NCBI GenBank assembly: GCA_937907055.1
Contig: CALCTW010000119.1
Span: 1 to 24,291 of the forward strand
Length of the DNA: 24,291 nt
DNA from: an uncultured Clostridia bacterium
GTDB lineage: Bacteria; Bacillota; Clostridia; Christensenellales; Aristaeellaceae
Reading direction: 5' to 3'
Positions 22,548 to 24,291 of the stretch are shown here, one piece after another; positions within the stretch are counted from its first letter, which is position 1; each line of letters starts with the position of its first letter. The position numbers were made by a program, and so were the translations under genes. The notes under the pieces were generated by a model. The model was given only the letters and a program-made list of their open reading frames with translations, was not told where the DNA came from and ran no database searches.

Positions 22548-23957
22548 TTACTTGCTCATCAGGTATTCGTCGATCGCCTTGGCAGCCACCTTACCGGCGC
22601 CCATGGCGGAGATGACGGTCGCCGCGCCGGTAACGGCGTCACCGCCGGCATACACGGCATTGCGGGAGGTCAGACCGTTCTCATTGACGATGATACCGCC
22701 GTGACGGTTCACTTCCAGACCTTCGGTGGTGTCCTTGATGAGGGGGTTGGGAGAAGTACCGATGGAGATGACGACAGCGTCCACATCCAGCACATACTCG
22801 CTGCCGGGCACAGCCACAGGACGGCGGCGGCCGCTGGCATCCGCTTCACCCAGTTCCATCTTCACGACCTTGATACCGGTCACGAAGCCGTTCTTTTCAT
22901 CACGGGGATCATCGGGATTCTGATAGCCGAGGATCTCAACGGGGTTACGCAGCAGCTGGAAGTCGATGCCTTCCTCCTGCGCGTGCTCCACTTCCTCTTT
23001 ACGGGCAGGCAGCTCATCCATGGAGCGGCGATACACGATATACACCTTTTCAGCGCCCAGACGCAGCGCGGTACGGGCAGCATCCATGGCCACGTTGCCG
23101 CCGCCGACCACAGCCACCTTACCGCCCTTCATGATGGGGGTGTCGGGGTTGTCGAGGTAAGCCTTCATCAGGTTGCTGCGGGTGAGGAATTCGTTGGCGG
23201 AGTAAACGCCCTTCAGGCTCTCACCGGGGATGCCCATGAAGTTGGGCAGACCGGCGCCGGAGCCGACGAACACGGCTTCATAGCCCGCTTCGAACAGCTC
23301 ATCGATGGTCAGGGTCTTACCGATGACCACGTTGGGCTCCACATCCACGCCCAGCGCCTTCAGGGTTTCCACTTCCTTGGCCACGATGGACTTGGGAAGA
23401 CGGAACTCGGGGATACCATACACCAGCACGCCGCCGGCGGTATGCAGCGCTTCAAAGACGGAGACCTTGTAGCCCTTCTTTGCCAGGTCGCCGGCGCAGG
23501 TCAGACCGGACGGGCCGGAACCGACCACGGCCACCTTATGGCCGTTGGAGGCGGGCACAACGGGGGCTTCGGTGCTGTTGGCGTTGTGCCAGTCAGCCAC
23601 AAAGCGCTCCAGGCGGCCGATGCCGACGGGCTCGAACTTGATGCCCAGCGTGCACTTGCTCTCGCACTGGCTCTCCTGCGGGCACACACGGCCGCAGACA
23701 GCAGGCAGAGAGGAGGACTGGGAAATGATCTGGTAAGCACCCTCGAAATCCTGTTCCTTGATGCGGGTGATGAAGTCGGGGATGTTGATGTTGACAGGGC
23801 AGCCGTCCACGCAGGGACGGTTCTTGCAGTTCAGGCAGCGCTTCGCTTCTTCCACAGCGATCTCAACGGGGTAGCCCAGCGCGACCTCCTTGAAATTATG
23901 CGCCCGGACCTCGGGGGCCTGGGTGGGCATTTCATGCTTCTTAGGATTGATAGCCAT
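22548..23957 (-). CDS. gltA: GltA/NfnB-like NADPH oxidoreductase subunit
   Basis: This 469-residue FAD/iron-sulfur flavoprotein of the glutamate-synthase small-subunit family is annotated gltA in many Bacillota. N-terminal cysteines C41, C44, C49 and C53, and a second set C88, C92, C98 and C102, bind two [4Fe-4S] clusters. FAD motif VGSGPSG is at 145-151 and the NADPH Rossmann motif VVGGGNVA at about 283-290. It directly follows an NfnA/dihydroorotate-dehydrogenase-electron-transfer-like gene with a 14-nt gap, the arrangement of NfnAB, the electron-bifurcating NADH-dependent reduced ferredoxin:NADP+ oxidoreductase. NfnB is therefore a better functional name than glutamate synthase. The start at 23957 follows AATAAGGAGG. 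NAD kinase follows, 28 nt downstream. Confidence 0.92.
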   Translation of the reverse strand: MAINPKKHEMPTQAPEVRAHNFKEVALGYPVEIAVEEAKRCLNCKNRPCVDGCPVNINIPDFITRIKEQDFEGAYQIISQSSSLPAVCGRVCPQESQCESKCTLGIKFEPVGIGRLERFVADWHNANSTEAPVVPASNGHKVAVVGSGPSGLTCAGDLAKKGYKVSVFEALHTAGGVLVYGIPEFRLPKSIVAKEVETLKALGVDVEPNVVIGKTLTIDELFEAGYEAVFVGSGAGLPNFMGIPGESLKGVYSANEFLTRSNLMKAYLDNPDTPIMKGGKVAVVGGGNVAMDAARTALRLGAEKVYIVYRRSMDELPARKEEVEHAQEEGIDFQLLRNPVEILGYQNPDDPRDEKNGFVTGIKVVKMELGEADASGRRRPVAVPGSEYVLDVDAVVISIGTSPNPLIKDTTEGLEVNRHGGIIVNENGLTSRNAVYAGGDAVTGAATVISAMGAGKVAAKAIDEYLMSK

Positions 23958-23971
23958 CTTCTTACGCCTCC

Positions 23972-24291
23972 TTATTGTCCACGAAACAGGTTGCAGGCTT
24001 CTTCATAGGCATGACGCTCAAAGGCAGCATACATACGGCCTCTGGACATCGCCTCGTCGAAATCCACTTCATAACCGTTGAAGTCAGGGCCATCCACGCA
24101 AGCGAACTTGGTCACACGCTTGCCGTCCTGGTTCAGGGTCAGACGGCAGCCGCCGCACATACCGGTACCGTCGATCATGATGGGGTTCATGGAGACGGTG
24201 ACAGGCACGCCGAAGGGCTTGGCCGCGGCAACAACAAACTTCATCATGATCAGGGGACCGATGGTGATGATCATGTCGAACTTCTCACCGG
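23972..24291 (-). CDS. NfnA-like FAD/[2Fe-2S] subunit, C-terminal part
   Basis: This frame runs off the right edge; only the last 105 residues are visible, so the start lies outside the window. The frame stays open past an internal ATG at 24274 and reads GEKFDMIITIGPLIMMKFV, the normal approach to the NAD-binding C-terminal domain. The cysteine cluster in DGTGMCGGCRLTL and the later FACVDGPDFNGYEVDFDEA carry the [2Fe-2S] ligands of the NfnA/PyrK-like family. Its stop is 14 nt before the NfnB-like gene. Together they would move electrons between NADH, ferredoxin and NADP+. PyrK or sulfide dehydrogenase alpha are near-identical in this part; the NfnA call rests on the neighbour. Confidence 0.88.
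   Translation of the reverse strand, partial: GEKFDMIITIGPLIMMKFVVAAAKPFGVPVTVSMNPIMIDGTGMCGGCRLTLNQDGKRVTKFACVDGPDFNGYEVDFDEAMSRGRMYAAFERHAYEEACNLFRGQ

Overview
The window looks like chromosome from a GC-rich, anaerobic, Clostridia-like member of the Bacillota, probably gut or rumen. This is inferred from the strong AGGAGG-type ribosome binding sites, the Nfn-type NADPH/ferredoxin oxidoreductase pair, an ECF transporter S component, a GPH-type sugar symporter and a TmGalA-sized GH36 enzyme. No rRNA, tRNA, CRISPR array or complete insertion sequence was found.

Layout. Bases 1-748 do not belong with what follows. They hold the start of a DNA-binding-like gene running off the left edge, a block of 22-bp-phased repeats, an 11-bp inverted repeat with an extended -10 promoter, and the first 53 codons of an unknown plus-strand gene. 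At about 748/749 this sequence abuts ilvD, which loses its C-terminal third. Bases 749-5368 are a minus-strand ilvB-ilvN-ilvC-ilvD operon for branched-chain amino acid synthesis. Bases 5787-9375 are a minus-strand operon with an ABCG-like ATPase carrying an N-terminal membrane domain, an ABC-2 permease and an unrecognised protein. A small plus-strand hypothetical gene (9748) and a minus-strand GNAT gene (10124) follow. Bases 10815-13566 form a tight TPR protein - larC - ECF S-component operon; LarC carries a long His/Asp tract encoded by a 24-bp tandem repeat.

Bases 13784-20246 contain an Old Yellow Enzyme-type reductase divergent from a tetR-led plus-strand operon: TetR regulator, GPH sugar symporter, GH36 alpha-galactosidase and a GT-B/MurG-like putative glycosyltransferase. 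This looks like a self-regulated galactoside uptake and processing cassette with an unusual glycosyltransferase partner. Bases 20418-21344 encode an aldo/keto reductase. Bases 21713-24291 (minus) carry the end of an NfnA-like subunit, the NfnB/GltA-like subunit and NAD kinase, a coherent NADP(H) supply operon.

The two strongest anomalies are breaks in important genes. ilvD is fused at a sharp junction to unrelated mobile-element-like DNA, either a real rearrangement or a chimeric assembly. NAD kinase is intact over its full length except for one in-frame TAG at codon 157. None of the 20 intact gene ends visible here uses TAG, so sequencing error, pseudogenisation and amber readthrough all remain possible. 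The most system-like new content is the TetR/GPH/GH36/GT cassette and the repeat-rich, divergently transcribed control region at the left edge.
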